This document shows positions 45,321 to 55,037 of a DNA stretch of 64,000 nucleotides, in pieces (the first letter of the stretch is position 1; each line of letters begins with the position of its first letter). The translations under genes were made by a program, and so were the position numbers. The stretch comes from Acidobacteriota bacterium (GTDB lineage Bacteria; Acidobacteriota; Blastocatellia; RBC074): NCBI GenBank assembly GCA_016196035.1, contig JACPYM010000088.1:62001-126000 (forward strand), written 5' to 3'. The notes under the pieces were generated by a model. That model was not told where the DNA came from. It saw nothing but the letters and a program-made list of their open reading frames with translations, and ran no database searches.

Positions 45321-48101
45321 ATGTCGAAGAAATATGTTTACACATTTGCCAGCGGCAAGGCCGAAGGCAATACGAATATGAAGGGCTTGCTGGGCGGCAA
45401 AGGCGCGAACCTGGCCGAGATGACCAACGCGGGTTTGCCCGTACCGCCGGGCTTCACGATTACGACCGAGGCTTGCAACGCCTATTACGCCGAGGGCGAA
45501 AAGTTCCCCACCGGCATGTGGGATGAAACGCTGGCGGCGCTCGCCAATATCGAAGCCGTCACCGGCAAGCAATTCGGCGGTGTTGAAAACCCGCTGCTCG
45601 TTTCCGTCCGTTCGGGCGCGAAATTCTCGATGCCGGGCATGATGGATACCGTGCTGAACCTCGGTTTGAATGACGAGACGCTCAATGGTTTGGCCGCGCT
45701 GACGGGCAACGAACGTTTTGCGTGGGACGCCTATCGCCGCTTCATTCAGTTGTTTGGCAAGATCGTGCTCAACATTGAATCAGAGAAGTTCGAGCACGTC
45801 TTTGAAGGCTACAAAAAGCAACTCGGCGTCAAAGAAGACACCGCCGTTGACGCCGCGACGCTGGCCAAGGTCGTCGCCGATTACAAAGTGATCGTCAAGA
45901 AAGAGACCGGCAAGGACTTCCCGACCGATCCGAAAGAGCAGTTGAAGTACGCCATCCAGGCCGTCTTCGCGTCGTGGAATGGCCGCCGCGCCAAAGACTA
46001 TCGCCGCATCAACAAGATTGACGACAACCTCGGCACCGCCGTGAATGTGCAAACGATGGTCTTCGGCAACCTGGGCGAAGATTCGGGCACGGGCGTCGCC
46101 TTCACGCGTGACGTGGCGACTGGCGAACACGTCCTTTACGGCGAATACCTGCAAAACGCGCAGGGCGAAGACGTCGTCGCGGGCATCCGCACCCCGAAGA
46201 AAATCGCCCAACTGCACGAAGAAATGCCGGATATGTACAACGAGTTCGCGGCGCTCGCCACCAAGCTCGAAGGCCATTACAAAGACGTGCAGGACCTCGA
46301 ATTCACCATCGAAAAAGGCAAGCTCTATATGCTGCAAACGCGCAACGCCAAGCGCACTGCGGCAGCCGCCGTCAAGATCGCGGTGGACATGGTCAACGAA
46401 GGCGCAATTGACAAGCGCACTGCCATCACCCGCGTCGAACCCGCGCAACTCGATCAATTGCTGCACCCGCGCATTGATCCGGCTGCCAAGCTGAACGTCA
46501 TCACGACGGGCCTGCCCGCTTCGCCCGGCGCGGCGACCGGCACGGCGGTCTTTGATCCGGATGAAGCCGACGCGCTGGCCAAAGACGGCAAAAAAGTTAT
46601 CTTGGTCCGCACCGAAACCTCGCCCGAAGACTTCCACGGCATGGTCGCGGCGCAAGCCATTTTGACGGCGCGTGGCGGTATGACTTCGCACGCTGCTGTG
46701 GTCGCGCGCGGCATGGGCAAATGCTGCGTCGCGGGCGCAGGCGATGTCGCCGTGGATTACGCCAACCAGCAATTCACCGTCGGCGACATCGTCGTCAAGA
46801 AAGGTGAATCGCTCACGCTCAACGGTTCGACCGGCGAAGTGATTCTCGGCGAAGTGCCGCTCATCAAGCCCGAAGTCAGCGGCGATTTCCGCACGCTGAT
46901 GGAATGGGTCAACGAATTCCGCAAGCTCGGCGTGCGCGCCAACGCCGACACGCCGCACGATGCCGAAGTCGCGCGCGGTTTCGGCGCCGAAGGCATCGGC
47001 CTCTGCCGCACCGAACATATGTTCTTCGAAGGCACGCGTATTGACAGTGTACGCCAGATGATCCTTTCCTCCGGCGATTACAAGTCGCTCGAAACGCAGC
47101 TCGACACCGCCAAAGCCGAAGTCGAAAAAGCGAGCGGCGAAAAACTGAAAGACGCCAAGAAACGCGTCAAAAACCTGGAAAAGAAGATCGCCAAACCCAG
47201 CGCGCTTTATCGCGGCGCTTTGGCTGATCTGCTAGAACTTCAAAGGGAAGATTTCGTCGGCATCTTCCGCGCGATGGACGGCTTCCCCGTCACCATCCGC
47301 ACGCTTGATCCACCGCTGCACGAATTCGTGCCGCACGACGACAAGACGCTCAAAGACCTCGCGGGCAAAATCAAAATGCCGTTCAAAGAGGCCAAGGCCA
47401 AGGTCGCATCGCTGCACGAATTCAACCCCATGCTAGGTCATCGCGGCTGCCGTCTCGGCATCATCTATCCCGAAATCACCGAAATGCAGGCGCGCGCCAT
47501 CTTTGAGGCCGCCGTCATCGTGCAAAACGAAGGCAAGACGGTGAAGCCGGAAATCATGATTCCGCTCGTCGGCAACGTCGCCGAACTCAAGCTGCAAGCG
47601 GATGTCGTCCGTCGTGTCGCCGCTGAAGTCTTCGAGAAAGAAGGCGTCACGGTGGATTACCTCGTCGGCACGATGATCGAAGTTCCGCGCGCCGCGCTCA
47701 CCGCCAATCAAATTGCCGAAGTCGCCGAGTTCTTCAGCTTCGGCACCAACGACCTGACGCAAATGACGATGGGCCTGAGCCGCGACGATGCCGGCAAATT
47801 CCTGCCTGCTTACGTAGACAAGAAGATTTACGCGGACGATCCCTTCCAAGTCCTCGACCAGGAAGGCGTCGGCCAACTCGTAGACATGGGCATCAAGAAA
47901 GGCCGTTCGACCAAGGCTGATCTCAAAGTCGGCATCTGCGGCGAACACGGCGGCGATCCCGAATCCGTCATCTTCTGCCACAAGGTGGGGATGAATTACG
48001 TGAGCTGCTCGCCCTATCGCGTACCCATCGCGTTGCTGGCGGCAGCACACGCGGCGATTGCGGATGAGACGGGCACGCAGGCGAGTTCGGCGACGGCCTA
48101 G
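45321..48101 (+). CDS. ppdK: Pyruvate, phosphate dikinase
   Basis: 926 residues. It interconverts pyruvate, ATP and Pi with PEP, AMP and PPi; in heterotrophs usually gluconeogenic or glycolytic with PPi. N-terminal ATP-grasp part (GGKGANLAEMTNAGLPVPPGF, VSVRSGAKFSMPGMMDTVLNLG), swivelling His domain (GGMTSHAAVVARGMGKCCV, catalytic His), and the PEP-binding barrel with GHRGCRLGI, SFGTNDLTQM and GICGEHGGDP. A Lys/Glu-rich coiled-coil insert lies near residues 575-620, as in some longer forms. AGGGAG stands before the ATG. A strong terminator follows. Confidence 0.97.
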   Translation: MSKKYVYTFASGKAEGNTNMKGLLGGKGANLAEMTNAGLPVPPGFTITTEACNAYYAEGEKFPTGMWDETLAALANIEAVTGKQFGGVENPLLVSVRSGAKFSMPGMMDTVLNLGLNDETLNGLAALTGNERFAWDAYRRFIQLFGKIVLNIESEKFEHVFEGYKKQLGVKEDTAVDAATLAKVVADYKVIVKKETGKDFPTDPKEQLKYAIQAVFASWNGRRAKDYRRINKIDDNLGTAVNVQTMVFGNLGEDSGTGVAFTRDVATGEHVLYGEYLQNAQGEDVVAGIRTPKKIAQLHEEMPDMYNEFAALATKLEGHYKDVQDLEFTIEKGKLYMLQTRNAKRTAAAAVKIAVDMVNEGAIDKRTAITRVEPAQLDQLLHPRIDPAAKLNVITTGLPASPGAATGTAVFDPDEADALAKDGKKVILVRTETSPEDFHGMVAAQAILTARGGMTSHAAVVARGMGKCCVAGAGDVAVDYANQQFTVGDIVVKKGESLTLNGSTGEVILGEVPLIKPEVSGDFRTLMEWVNEFRKLGVRANADTPHDAEVARGFGAEGIGLCRTEHMFFEGTRIDSVRQMILSSGDYKSLETQLDTAKAEVEKASGEKLKDAKKRVKNLEKKIAKPSALYRGALADLLELQREDFVGIFRAMDGFPVTIRTLDPPLHEFVPHDDKTLKDLAGKIKMPFKEAKAKVASLHEFNPMLGHRGCRLGIIYPEITEMQARAIFEAAVIVQNEGKTVKPEIMIPLVGNVAELKLQADVVRRVAAEVFEKEGVTVDYLVGTMIEVPRAALTANQIAEVAEFFSFGTNDLTQMTMGLSRDDAGKFLPAYVDKKIYADDPFQVLDQEGVGQLVDMGIKKGRSTKADLKVGICGEHGGDPESVIFCHKVGMNYVSCSPYRVPIALLAAAHAAIADETGTQASSATA

Positions 48102-48124
48102 TCAAAACACAATTCGCGCAAGTA

Positions 48125-48170
48125 GAATGCGGGTTGAAAGTCATAGCGCTTTCAACCCGCATTCGTTTTC
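48125..48170 (+). terminator. Rho-independent terminator of ppdK
   Basis: Perfect 16-bp stem GAATGCGGGTTGAAAG (48125-48140) / CTTTCAACCCGCATTC (48149-48164), 8-base loop, then GTTTTC. It lies 23 bases after the ppdK stop. Confidence 0.85.
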
Positions 48171-48184
48171 AGAGGTAAAAAACA

Positions 48185-48871
48185 ATGACTGTAGCGGCAA
48201 GCCGAAAACCAACCACTGATTATCTTGACGCCATTGCCCATCTACCTGAAGGCGGCACGCTGATTTTCCATCACGTGCCGTGGGCGGCTTATGAAGCCTT
48301 ACTCAATGATCTCGGCGCGGGATACAAGGCTCGCATCAGCTATGACCTCGGCAGACTGGAGGTAAATATGCCAACAGCCATTCACGAACGATGGAAAGCA
48401 TTTCTTGCACGCCTCATGAGTTTGTTGACGGATGAACTCGGCTTGGATCTGGAAGACCTTGGTTCGACGACCTATAAGTTTGAAGATTGGGCTGCCGGGT
48501 TGGAACCTGATGAGTGCTTTTATATTGCCAATGTAGCGAGCATTCTTGGCATTAAGCGTTTCGATCCGCAAACGCCGCCACCACCGCCGGACATTGCGGT
48601 CGAAGTTGACATCACCAGCGAATCGCTGGGCCGCTTTGCCACTTACGCCAAGCTGGGCGTGCCTGAAATCTGGCGCTGTGATGAAGGGCAACTGCAAATC
48701 TATCACCTGACCGAAGCGGGTTATGTGGAAGCCGAGAGGAGCCTGACTTTCCCTTTTCTGACCGGGGCAATTTTGTTTGAGTACCTCGAACGCAGCCTGA
48801 CGGAAGGCCAAAGCGCCACCTTGCGGGCCTTCCGGCAATGGGTACAAACGCAGCCAACGACGCGGCAGTAA
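48185..48871 (+). CDS. Uma2 family (DUF820) PD-(D/E)XK nuclease-like protein
   Basis: 228 residues. Core: RISYDLGRLEVNMPTAIHE, then PPDIAVEVDITSESLGRFATYAKLGVPEIWRCDEGQLQIY, the acidic/hydrophobic strand pair of the Uma2 fold. Here the usual E-I-x-S-P becomes EVDITSES, a known variant. It is 17 bases before the AbiEii-like gene, so they may be co-transcribed. Function unknown. Confidence 0.87.
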   Translation: MTVAASRKPTTDYLDAIAHLPEGGTLIFHHVPWAAYEALLNDLGAGYKARISYDLGRLEVNMPTAIHERWKAFLARLMSLLTDELGLDLEDLGSTTYKFEDWAAGLEPDECFYIANVASILGIKRFDPQTPPPPPDIAVEVDITSESLGRFATYAKLGVPEIWRCDEGQLQIYHLTEAGYVEAERSLTFPFLTGAILFEYLERSLTEGQSATLRAFRQWVQTQPTTRQ

Positions 48872-48888
48872 GAACTCGGGAGAATTTG

Positions 48889-49521
48889 ATGGTTTTCGTC
48901 GCCGACACAATCAATTTCCGGGAGATCGTGCTGAAAGAGCCGCTGCCGCTGACCACGATTCAAAATGCCGTCATAGACTTTGTGCGCGGGCGGAAGGATG
49001 TCGTCCTGTTTGGCGCACAAGCCGTCAACGTTTACGTTAATGAACCACGTGCGACGCAAGACGTAGATTTGATGTCTACGCGAGCGGCAGACTTGGCCGA
49101 AGAGTTGCGCGCTCATTTGGCAGATCATTTTCACATTGCTGTGCGTGTGCGCGAAATCAAAGAAGGTGCAGGCTATCGCGTGTTTCAGTTGCAAAAGACC
49201 GGCAATCGGCATTTGGTAGATGTGCGCGCTGTTGCTTCATTCCCTCAATTGCAATTGCTGGATGGAATACAGGTTTTGTCACCTGCTGAATTGATTGCGA
49301 GCAAAGTCATTTCGCATTACCAGCGGCGCGGCAAATCGAAATCGTGGACGGATCGCCGCGACTTGGTTGTGCTGTTGCTGGCCTTTCCAGGACTCAAATG
49401 TGATCCCGGCCCGGTGACCGAATGCTTGAACGTCGCACAGGCTGATGCTGCGGTGTTGTCTTTGTGGCGTGAGTTGGTGGCGCAAGAGCTTTTGCCAGAA
49501 ACTGAAGACGATGATTTTTGA
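48889..49521 (+). CDS. AbiEii/AbiGii-like nucleotidyltransferase
   Basis: 210 residues from ATG 48889 (GGGAGA upstream; an earlier ATG at 48838 would overlap the Uma2 gene). FGAQAVNVYVNEPRATQDVDLMS is the nucleotidyltransferase core with the two Asp in DVDLM; later LSPAELIASKVISHYQRRGKSKSWTDRRDLVVLLLAFP fits the conserved K-x-D-x-x-D region (here K...DRRDL). In type IV toxin-antitoxin pairs such proteins are the toxin, but no AbiEi-like antitoxin lies beside it. It may be solitary or act with the Uma2 gene. Confidence 0.75.
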   Translation: MVFVADTINFREIVLKEPLPLTTIQNAVIDFVRGRKDVVLFGAQAVNVYVNEPRATQDVDLMSTRAADLAEELRAHLADHFHIAVRVREIKEGAGYRVFQLQKTGNRHLVDVRAVASFPQLQLLDGIQVLSPAELIASKVISHYQRRGKSKSWTDRRDLVVLLLAFPGLKCDPGPVTECLNVAQADAAVLSLWRELVAQELLPETEDDDF

Positions 49522-49571
49522 TTTCCGCCGCCTTGTGGGCAGCAAGTCCTTTTGAGCAGGAGTTATCAACT

Positions 49572-50372
49572 ATGCCATCCAACAATCAGCGCGTCGTGGT
49601 CGTGATGCCGGCCTATAACTGCGAGGCCACGCTGTTGCAAACATACCAGGCCATTGACCGCGCCGTGGTTGACGAAGTGGTGCTGGTGGATGATGCCAGC
49701 AGCGACCGCTCGGTCGAAATCGCGCAAACCTTACCCGTGCACGTGCTGCGGCACCGGCGCAATCGTGGCTACGGCGGCAATCAGAAAACCTGTTACCGCT
49801 ACGCGCTCAGTTTGGGCGCGGATGTGGTGGTGATGCTGCATCCCGATTACCAGTACTCGCCCAAACTGCTGGCCGCCATGACCAGTATGATTTCCACCGG
49901 TGTGTACGATTGCGTGCTCGGCTCACGCATTCTGGGCGTAGGCCAGATTGCCAGCGGCATGCCGCGATATAAATACATCGCCAACCGCTTCCTGACCGCC
50001 GTGCAAAATCTGCTGACGCATCACAAGCTGAGCGAATACCACACCGGCTATCGCGCCTTTTCGCGCCGGGTGCTCGAAACGATTCCTTTCGAGCGCAACA
50101 GCGACGATTTTATCTTCGACAATCAAATGCTCTGCCAGGTCATTTATGCGGGCTTTCACATCGGCGAGTTGAGTTGTCCCACCCGCTACGCGCCCGAATC
50201 GAGTTCGATCAGTTTCCGGCGCTCGGTGCAATACGGCTTGGGCGTGTTGCAAACCAGCGTGCTGACTTGTGGGGCCTTGCATGGCGTGATGAAGCCTCAG
50301 CTGTTTGCTTCCACGGAGGCCAAACACGATCCGCCTAGCCCGCAGGAAGTCGAAATCGTCAAAGTCGCCTAA
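49572..50372 (+). CDS. Glycosyltransferase family 2 (dolichyl/polyprenyl-phosphate sugar synthase-like)
   Basis: 266 residues from ATG 49572 (AGGAG 8 bases before). GT-A fold signature: VVVMPAYNCEATL, VDEVVLVDDASSDRS, NRGYGGNQKTCYRYAL, VVMLHPDYQY (metal/sugar site) and YHTGYRAFSRRVLETIPF. It likely transfers a sugar from a nucleotide donor, perhaps to a polyprenyl phosphate, feeding the integral membrane transferases downstream (inference). Confidence 0.9.
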   Translation: MPSNNQRVVVVMPAYNCEATLLQTYQAIDRAVVDEVVLVDDASSDRSVEIAQTLPVHVLRHRRNRGYGGNQKTCYRYALSLGADVVVMLHPDYQYSPKLLAAMTSMISTGVYDCVLGSRILGVGQIASGMPRYKYIANRFLTAVQNLLTHHKLSEYHTGYRAFSRRVLETIPFERNSDDFIFDNQMLCQVIYAGFHIGELSCPTRYAPESSSISFRRSVQYGLGVLQTSVLTCGALHGVMKPQLFASTEAKHDPPSPQEVEIVKVA

Positions 50373-50451
50373 AGCATTCACTGCCTGCCCGCCTGCCAAA
50401 AATGATGGAGTGATTGAGCGATCCGCCGTTGGGGTCGCAATCAATAACCAA

Positions 50452-51798
50452 ATGCCAAACACTACGCTTACTGTCGTTTTGAAACCCCTGCGCTTTATTC
50501 TCCTACTCGCAGCGATGCTCAATGGGTTGCTGGGAGTTTGGCTGGTGCGACAGTCGTTCAGTTTTCCAGATATTTATCGAAAAGATATTTTGCAGGAGTA
50601 TGTGATGGGCAAGGCTGTGCTTAACGGCAGCAATCCCTACATGCCAGTTAATGAGTTGGTCACCCGGTGGGTTGGCGAGGCCAGCCAATATAACAAGATC
50701 AAGCATCCTTCTTTACATCCACCTGTCGTGGCAGTGCTCAGCGCGCCATTGGGATGGTTGAGCTATGGGCAAGCCTCTTTTGTCTGGCTCTTGTTTGAAG
50801 TGGTGTGCCTGTTGCTCACGCTCTGTTTGCTGTTGCGGTGGGTGGGACAGCCGTTGCGCCCGTTGCTCATTGTTGCGCTGTTGCTGGTGGCGCTCGGTTT
50901 CCACGCTGTCGAAGCAGAGCTTTGGTACGGACAACTGAATGCGCTGATGCTGTTGTTATTGACGGGAAGCTGGCTAGCCTTGCGGGCCGGGCGTGCATGG
51001 TGCAGCGGCGTCTGGCTGGGTGCGGCGATTGCGCTCAAATGGATTGCCTGGCCGCTGGTGCTTTTTTTACTACTACAACGCCGCTGGAAATGCGTGGCCG
51101 CCTCAGCCGGTGTGGTCATTGCGGCGAATCTCTTGGCGTTGTTTTTTCTTGGGCCGGCGGCAATTCAGACCTATTACCTGAAGATCATTCCCATTGGCGC
51201 GTATGTCCGAACGTTTGAATTTAATCTCTCGGCCTCAGCCTTGGGGCTGCACCTCTTTTCGGAAATGGGTTGGGATCACAAGTTAGTGCCGTTGTACAAC
51301 TCACCGACGTTGGCCTGGGTCTCAAGTACGCTGATTACGGTAGGGGTACTGGCGCTGGGGCTGAGAGCAGCTTTTCAAATATCAAGCCTGGACACAGCCT
51401 TCGGTCTATTGACCGGCCTGAGTGTGCTGCTCAGCCCGGCGGTCTGGTCGCATTACTTGTTACTGGCTGCGCCAGCATTGACGGTTACGGTCAGCAAACT
51501 CGCCGCACGCCAATTCCCATTGGCTCAGACAATGGGACTGGTACTACTCATGCTACAGTTGCTGACCCCTGCGAGTGCCTTACATTGGCAGTGGATCTCG
51601 GCTGGAATCATCGGCAAAACTGCTGACGGAATACCCATCATCGCCTTTTGGCCGAGTTTGCTTTTTCTGCTTCCCACTGTGTCATTGATTGGGTTGTTAT
51701 GGCTGCTGTGGCGGTTGGATCGCACCAAGCCCGCTTTAGCTGCAACCGAACCAACCGGGTTTGGAACGTTGTTTCGATTTAACGGCGATTCAGAGTGA
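50452..51798 (+). CDS. GT87-like (DUF2029) integral membrane glycosyltransferase
   Basis: 448 residues, ten or more membrane helices. After the first helix an extracytoplasmic loop holds RKDILQEYVMGKAVLNGSNPYMP, the position of the catalytic Asp in polyprenyl-linked GT-C enzymes. The WYGQLNALMLLLLTGSWLALR stretch is typical of DUF2029 proteins (mannosyl/arabinosyl transferases). A close relative follows 10 bases later. Start chosen at ATG 50452, because the upstream extension has no family features. Confidence 0.82.
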   Translation: MPNTTLTVVLKPLRFILLLAAMLNGLLGVWLVRQSFSFPDIYRKDILQEYVMGKAVLNGSNPYMPVNELVTRWVGEASQYNKIKHPSLHPPVVAVLSAPLGWLSYGQASFVWLLFEVVCLLLTLCLLLRWVGQPLRPLLIVALLLVALGFHAVEAELWYGQLNALMLLLLTGSWLALRAGRAWCSGVWLGAAIALKWIAWPLVLFLLLQRRWKCVAASAGVVIAANLLALFFLGPAAIQTYYLKIIPIGAYVRTFEFNLSASALGLHLFSEMGWDHKLVPLYNSPTLAWVSSTLITVGVLALGLRAAFQISSLDTAFGLLTGLSVLLSPAVWSHYLLLAAPALTVTVSKLAARQFPLAQTMGLVLLMLQLLTPASALHWQWISAGIIGKTADGIPIIAFWPSLLFLLPTVSLIGLLWLLWRLDRTKPALAATEPTGFGTLFRFNGDSE

Positions 51799-51808
51799 CA
51801 AAACGATA

Positions 51809-53080
51809 ATGAAACAACCCTTCCTTCCCAAGTTAACGAAGTGCGCCTTGCTCGTAATACTGAGTCTCAGTACAGGGTTGGGAATCATCGTCGTAGTCAG
51901 TTCACTGACGATGCCCCAGGTCAAAGATTTTCGCCAAGAGTATGTGTTAGCCCAAGCTATCCGGCACGGCGTCTATCCTTATCTGCCCGTTCCTGAACTG
52001 GGAAAGTTGTGGCTGCCGGGCGTAGACCTTTCCGGCTATCCGCATCCCACGCCGCATCCGGTGGTGGTGGGCTGGCTTTGTTTGCCGCTGACCTGGTTTG
52101 GCTTCGGTGCAGCGGCGCAACTTTGGTTGGTGTTTGAATTGTGCTGTCTGCTGTTGGCCGTACTTTTATGGCAGCGGCTTGCGCATGTGACGCTGGATCG
52201 TCAGCACGTTCCGCTCACAATCTGCGTCCTGCTAGGCTGGCCGCCGCTCTATGGCGAGTTATGGATCGGGCAATTAACGCTTTTGCTGCTGGTTTTATTT
52301 TTGACCGCCTGGCTGGCGCTGCGACACGGCTGGGAAAAATTGGGCGGCGCATTGTTGGGGGTGTTATTGCTGCTGAAGTTGATGGGCTGGCCGCTCTTGC
52401 TCTGGTTGCTGTGGCGGCGGCAAAGACGGCCGGTCTGGGCCGCTGCCCTGACGTGCCTCAGCGCGCATGCGCTAATCGGTCTGGTACACGGCTGGGCGCT
52501 TATTTGGGATTACTACACGCGCGTCGGCCCACTGGTCACCGCACATTACCAAACCCACGAGGACAATTTTTCGCTGTGGAGTATTGGCCCCAGGCTTTTT
52601 TCAGCCGCCCACCAGGGCAAGGGTTTTGCAGCCGCACCGCTGCTGAATGCACCGCTGCTGGCGCAGGCGTTGGCGGTGTTGTTGCCGCTGTTATTCCTGG
52701 CTGCCGCCTTGCGCTGGGCGCTACGGGTCAAGCATTTCGATTTAGGATTTGCACTCTTGTTGGCGGCGGGCGCGGTGCTCAATCCGGTCGCTTGGAGTTT
52801 TTATCTCTTGCTGGCCCTGCCAGCCTGTGACTTGCTCTTGCGCCAATTGCAAGCGCAGAGGTGGCCGCACGGGTGGACGTTCGCGACGGCGCTCACGCTG
52901 GGCGCCACCCTTATCCCACAGCCGCTTTACAGCCGGGTGGCGCTGCTTTTTGCGAGCGGCGTTGATGCGGCGGGCCGACCGGTGGTGCCGGTGTTGCCGG
53001 GGCTGGTGACATTCGTGCCTTTGGCTGCGCTCGTGCTGTTACTGGTCATGCTGGTAAAAGTGGAAAGCCAATTGGAATAG
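51809..53080 (+). CDS. GT87-like (DUF2029) integral membrane glycosyltransferase, tandem paralogue
   Basis: 423 residues from ATG 51809. Same plan as its neighbour: a first helix, the loop VKDFRQEYVLAQAIRHGVYPYLPVPEL, then LWIGQLTLLLLVLFLTAWLALRHGWEKLGGALLGVLLLLKLMGWPLL. About ten helices. The pair probably arose by duplication and diverged. Donor and acceptor unknown. It ends 12 bases before the convergent membrane protein gene. Confidence 0.82.
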   Translation: MKQPFLPKLTKCALLVILSLSTGLGIIVVVSSLTMPQVKDFRQEYVLAQAIRHGVYPYLPVPELGKLWLPGVDLSGYPHPTPHPVVVGWLCLPLTWFGFGAAAQLWLVFELCCLLLAVLLWQRLAHVTLDRQHVPLTICVLLGWPPLYGELWIGQLTLLLLVLFLTAWLALRHGWEKLGGALLGVLLLLKLMGWPLLLWLLWRRQRRPVWAAALTCLSAHALIGLVHGWALIWDYYTRVGPLVTAHYQTHEDNFSLWSIGPRLFSAAHQGKGFAAAPLLNAPLLAQALAVLLPLLFLAAALRWALRVKHFDLGFALLLAAGAVLNPVAWSFYLLLALPACDLLLRQLQAQRWPHGWTFATALTLGATLIPQPLYSRVALLFASGVDAAGRPVVPVLPGLVTFVPLAALVLLLVMLVKVESQLE

Positions 53081-53092
53081 TTTTGGCTGCGT

Positions 53093-54901
53093 CTAAGTAG
53101 GCGTACCAACCCTGCTTTGAGCTAGCCGTCGTTGAATTAGCCAGCCACAGAACCCAACCCATGCACAGACCGAAAGCCAACACGCCACGCGTTCCAGCCA
53201 ATGGCGCGGCTCGAAGCTGGCGCTCAAGGTGTGCTGGCCTACTGGCAATGCAAACAACATTAACCCGCTGCCCGCTTCGACCCGCGGCTGAATTTCGCGG
53301 CCATCCAGCCGGATGATCCAATGCGGGTAATGATAGGTTTCGAGCCGGGCGCTGACAGCCTCGGCGCAATCCAGCACGAATTCACGCCGTTGGTTGCGCA
53401 AGCTTTGGCTGACGATGCGACCGCGCCCATTCAAAATGCTAAGACTGCCGGGTTGCGTGGCGGGCGGGTAGGCATCCAATTCGGCTCCGCGTGGCCGGTA
53501 ATAAATGTGATTACTGGTGTAAGCCTTGACGCGCAGGCTGTCTTCACCTTCGAACCGCGCGAGTGCGTCCATTGACAGTTTTGCGCCAGCGGGTTCGTTC
53601 ATGAGTTGCAGCGTCTGAGTCGCGGTTAGCTTGGAGACGGGGCCTTGTAAACCAGCCCAGGTCAGACCGGAGTTGAGCAGCACCAACAACGCCAAGAAAA
53701 AGGTGAGCAACACGCGCGACAGCGGTTTGAACGCCAGCCAGTATGGCAATCCATCTGTGCGGGCAGCGGCAACAATCAATCCACACGCCAGCGAAACAAA
53801 GGGCAGAAAGCGCCAAGGAAATTGAATAAACGACAAACCCGGCAGCCAGCGCCACACCCAGGCCGTGACTGGCAGTGAGATGCTCAGCATAAACAATACC
53901 AGCGCCAACGCGAACCGTAACGGCAGCGCCAACCGTTGCCCCCATCGCAACAACGGCCAACAGACCAGCAAACAAAGCAGCGCTAGACCAACCTGCGCCA
54001 ACGTCGCCGAACTGGCGAGTTGATTCAACAAAGCCCAGGCTTGCCGGTGCTGGCTCGCGTCAGCCGGGGCGGCAAACAGCAAATAGTCACGATAATCGTG
54101 CCGCCCAGTTTGTAACTCCACGCGCACCCAGGGCAGTTCGATCAGTTGCGGCACTAAGAAAAACGCCGTGAGCGCCACGACCAAACAGCCGCCCAAACTG
54201 AGCCGCCACACACCGCGCCAACCCGTTTGCGGCCAACAAACGAGCGTCAGCAGGGCGATGGCAATGGCACAAAGATAGGTCGTGATCACGTGTGACAGCA
54301 GCACTCCGCTCAGGCCCAGCGCCAGGGCGATCACCCCGGCACGCATCCGCTCGCCCAGCAGCAATTCATAGGCGCCGCGTAAAGCCAGCGGAACCAGGCT
54401 CAGCGCCACCGCATTCGCCAGGAAGCAGCGATTCAAGCCCAGGATCGGCAAGGCGGGCAAACCAACATAAAGCAAGGCCACCTTCAGGCTGGCGGCGTGG
54501 GAAAAGAAGGCGCGCGCGAAATAATAAGCGCTGGCTTGCGCCGCGAACACGCTCAAGGCCAAGGTGAGTTTGAGCGCCGTCAAAAGTTCCAGGTTGAACA
54601 CCTTCACCCACAACAGGCTGCTGAAATAGGTGAGCGGCGGATAGAAGGTGAACAGCGCGTCGCCCCGGCCACCGTCCAACAGTCCGGCCCAACGCGGCAG
54701 CCAATTCCCCTCGGCCACACTCTGGGCATAGGCGCGCGTAATGTGGTAATGCAGCGACATATCGCCGCGCAGGCCAAATTCAGGATGCGTCACCGGCTCC
54801 CAGACCAGCAGCCCGGCCAGCAGTATCCACACAGACACCAGCAACACCGTGCGCGGGCGCGCTTGTGACCAAATCTGATTGAGCAGCGTAGCGTGATTCA
54901 T
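53093..54901 (-). CDS. PTPS-related (6-pyruvoyl-tetrahydropterin synthase related domain) membrane protein, likely GT-C transferase
   Basis: 602 residues with about eleven membrane helices. The N-terminal part, HPEFGLRGDMSLHYHITRAYAQSVAEGNWLPRWAGLLDGGRGDALFTFYPPLTY, is the signature loop of this family of large membrane proteins, with the Asp of GDMSLH likely catalytic by analogy to GT-C enzymes. A soluble C-terminal domain follows (about 440-580; LDAYPPATQPG, DCAEAVSARLETYHYPHW) then a last helix. Probably transfers a sugar to envelope glycolipids or proteins together with the genes at 49.6-53 kb. Confidence 0.8.
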   Translation of the reverse strand: MNHATLLNQIWSQARPRTVLLVSVWILLAGLLVWEPVTHPEFGLRGDMSLHYHITRAYAQSVAEGNWLPRWAGLLDGGRGDALFTFYPPLTYFSSLLWVKVFNLELLTALKLTLALSVFAAQASAYYFARAFFSHAASLKVALLYVGLPALPILGLNRCFLANAVALSLVPLALRGAYELLLGERMRAGVIALALGLSGVLLSHVITTYLCAIAIALLTLVCWPQTGWRGVWRLSLGGCLVVALTAFFLVPQLIELPWVRVELQTGRHDYRDYLLFAAPADASQHRQAWALLNQLASSATLAQVGLALLCLLVCWPLLRWGQRLALPLRFALALVLFMLSISLPVTAWVWRWLPGLSFIQFPWRFLPFVSLACGLIVAAARTDGLPYWLAFKPLSRVLLTFFLALLVLLNSGLTWAGLQGPVSKLTATQTLQLMNEPAGAKLSMDALARFEGEDSLRVKAYTSNHIYYRPRGAELDAYPPATQPGSLSILNGRGRIVSQSLRNQRREFVLDCAEAVSARLETYHYPHWIIRLDGREIQPRVEAGSGLMLFALPVGQHTLSASFEPRHWLERVACWLSVCAWVGFCGWLIQRRLAQSRVGTPT

Positions 54902-55037
54902 ATTTACCTTGGCGGAATAGGCTGGCGAGAGTGCACTTCACTTGCGGTAATGCTGTCAGGCTAATGTGCGCGGCACAAGATGCCAGCTTGCGCCCTGTCT
55001 GGCAACTGTAAAAACCCTGTCACTACTCAGCCTATCT

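Noticed and set aside
45780-47018. 412-codon minus-strand frame
   Set aside because: Antisense to ppdK, whose motifs are unmistakable.
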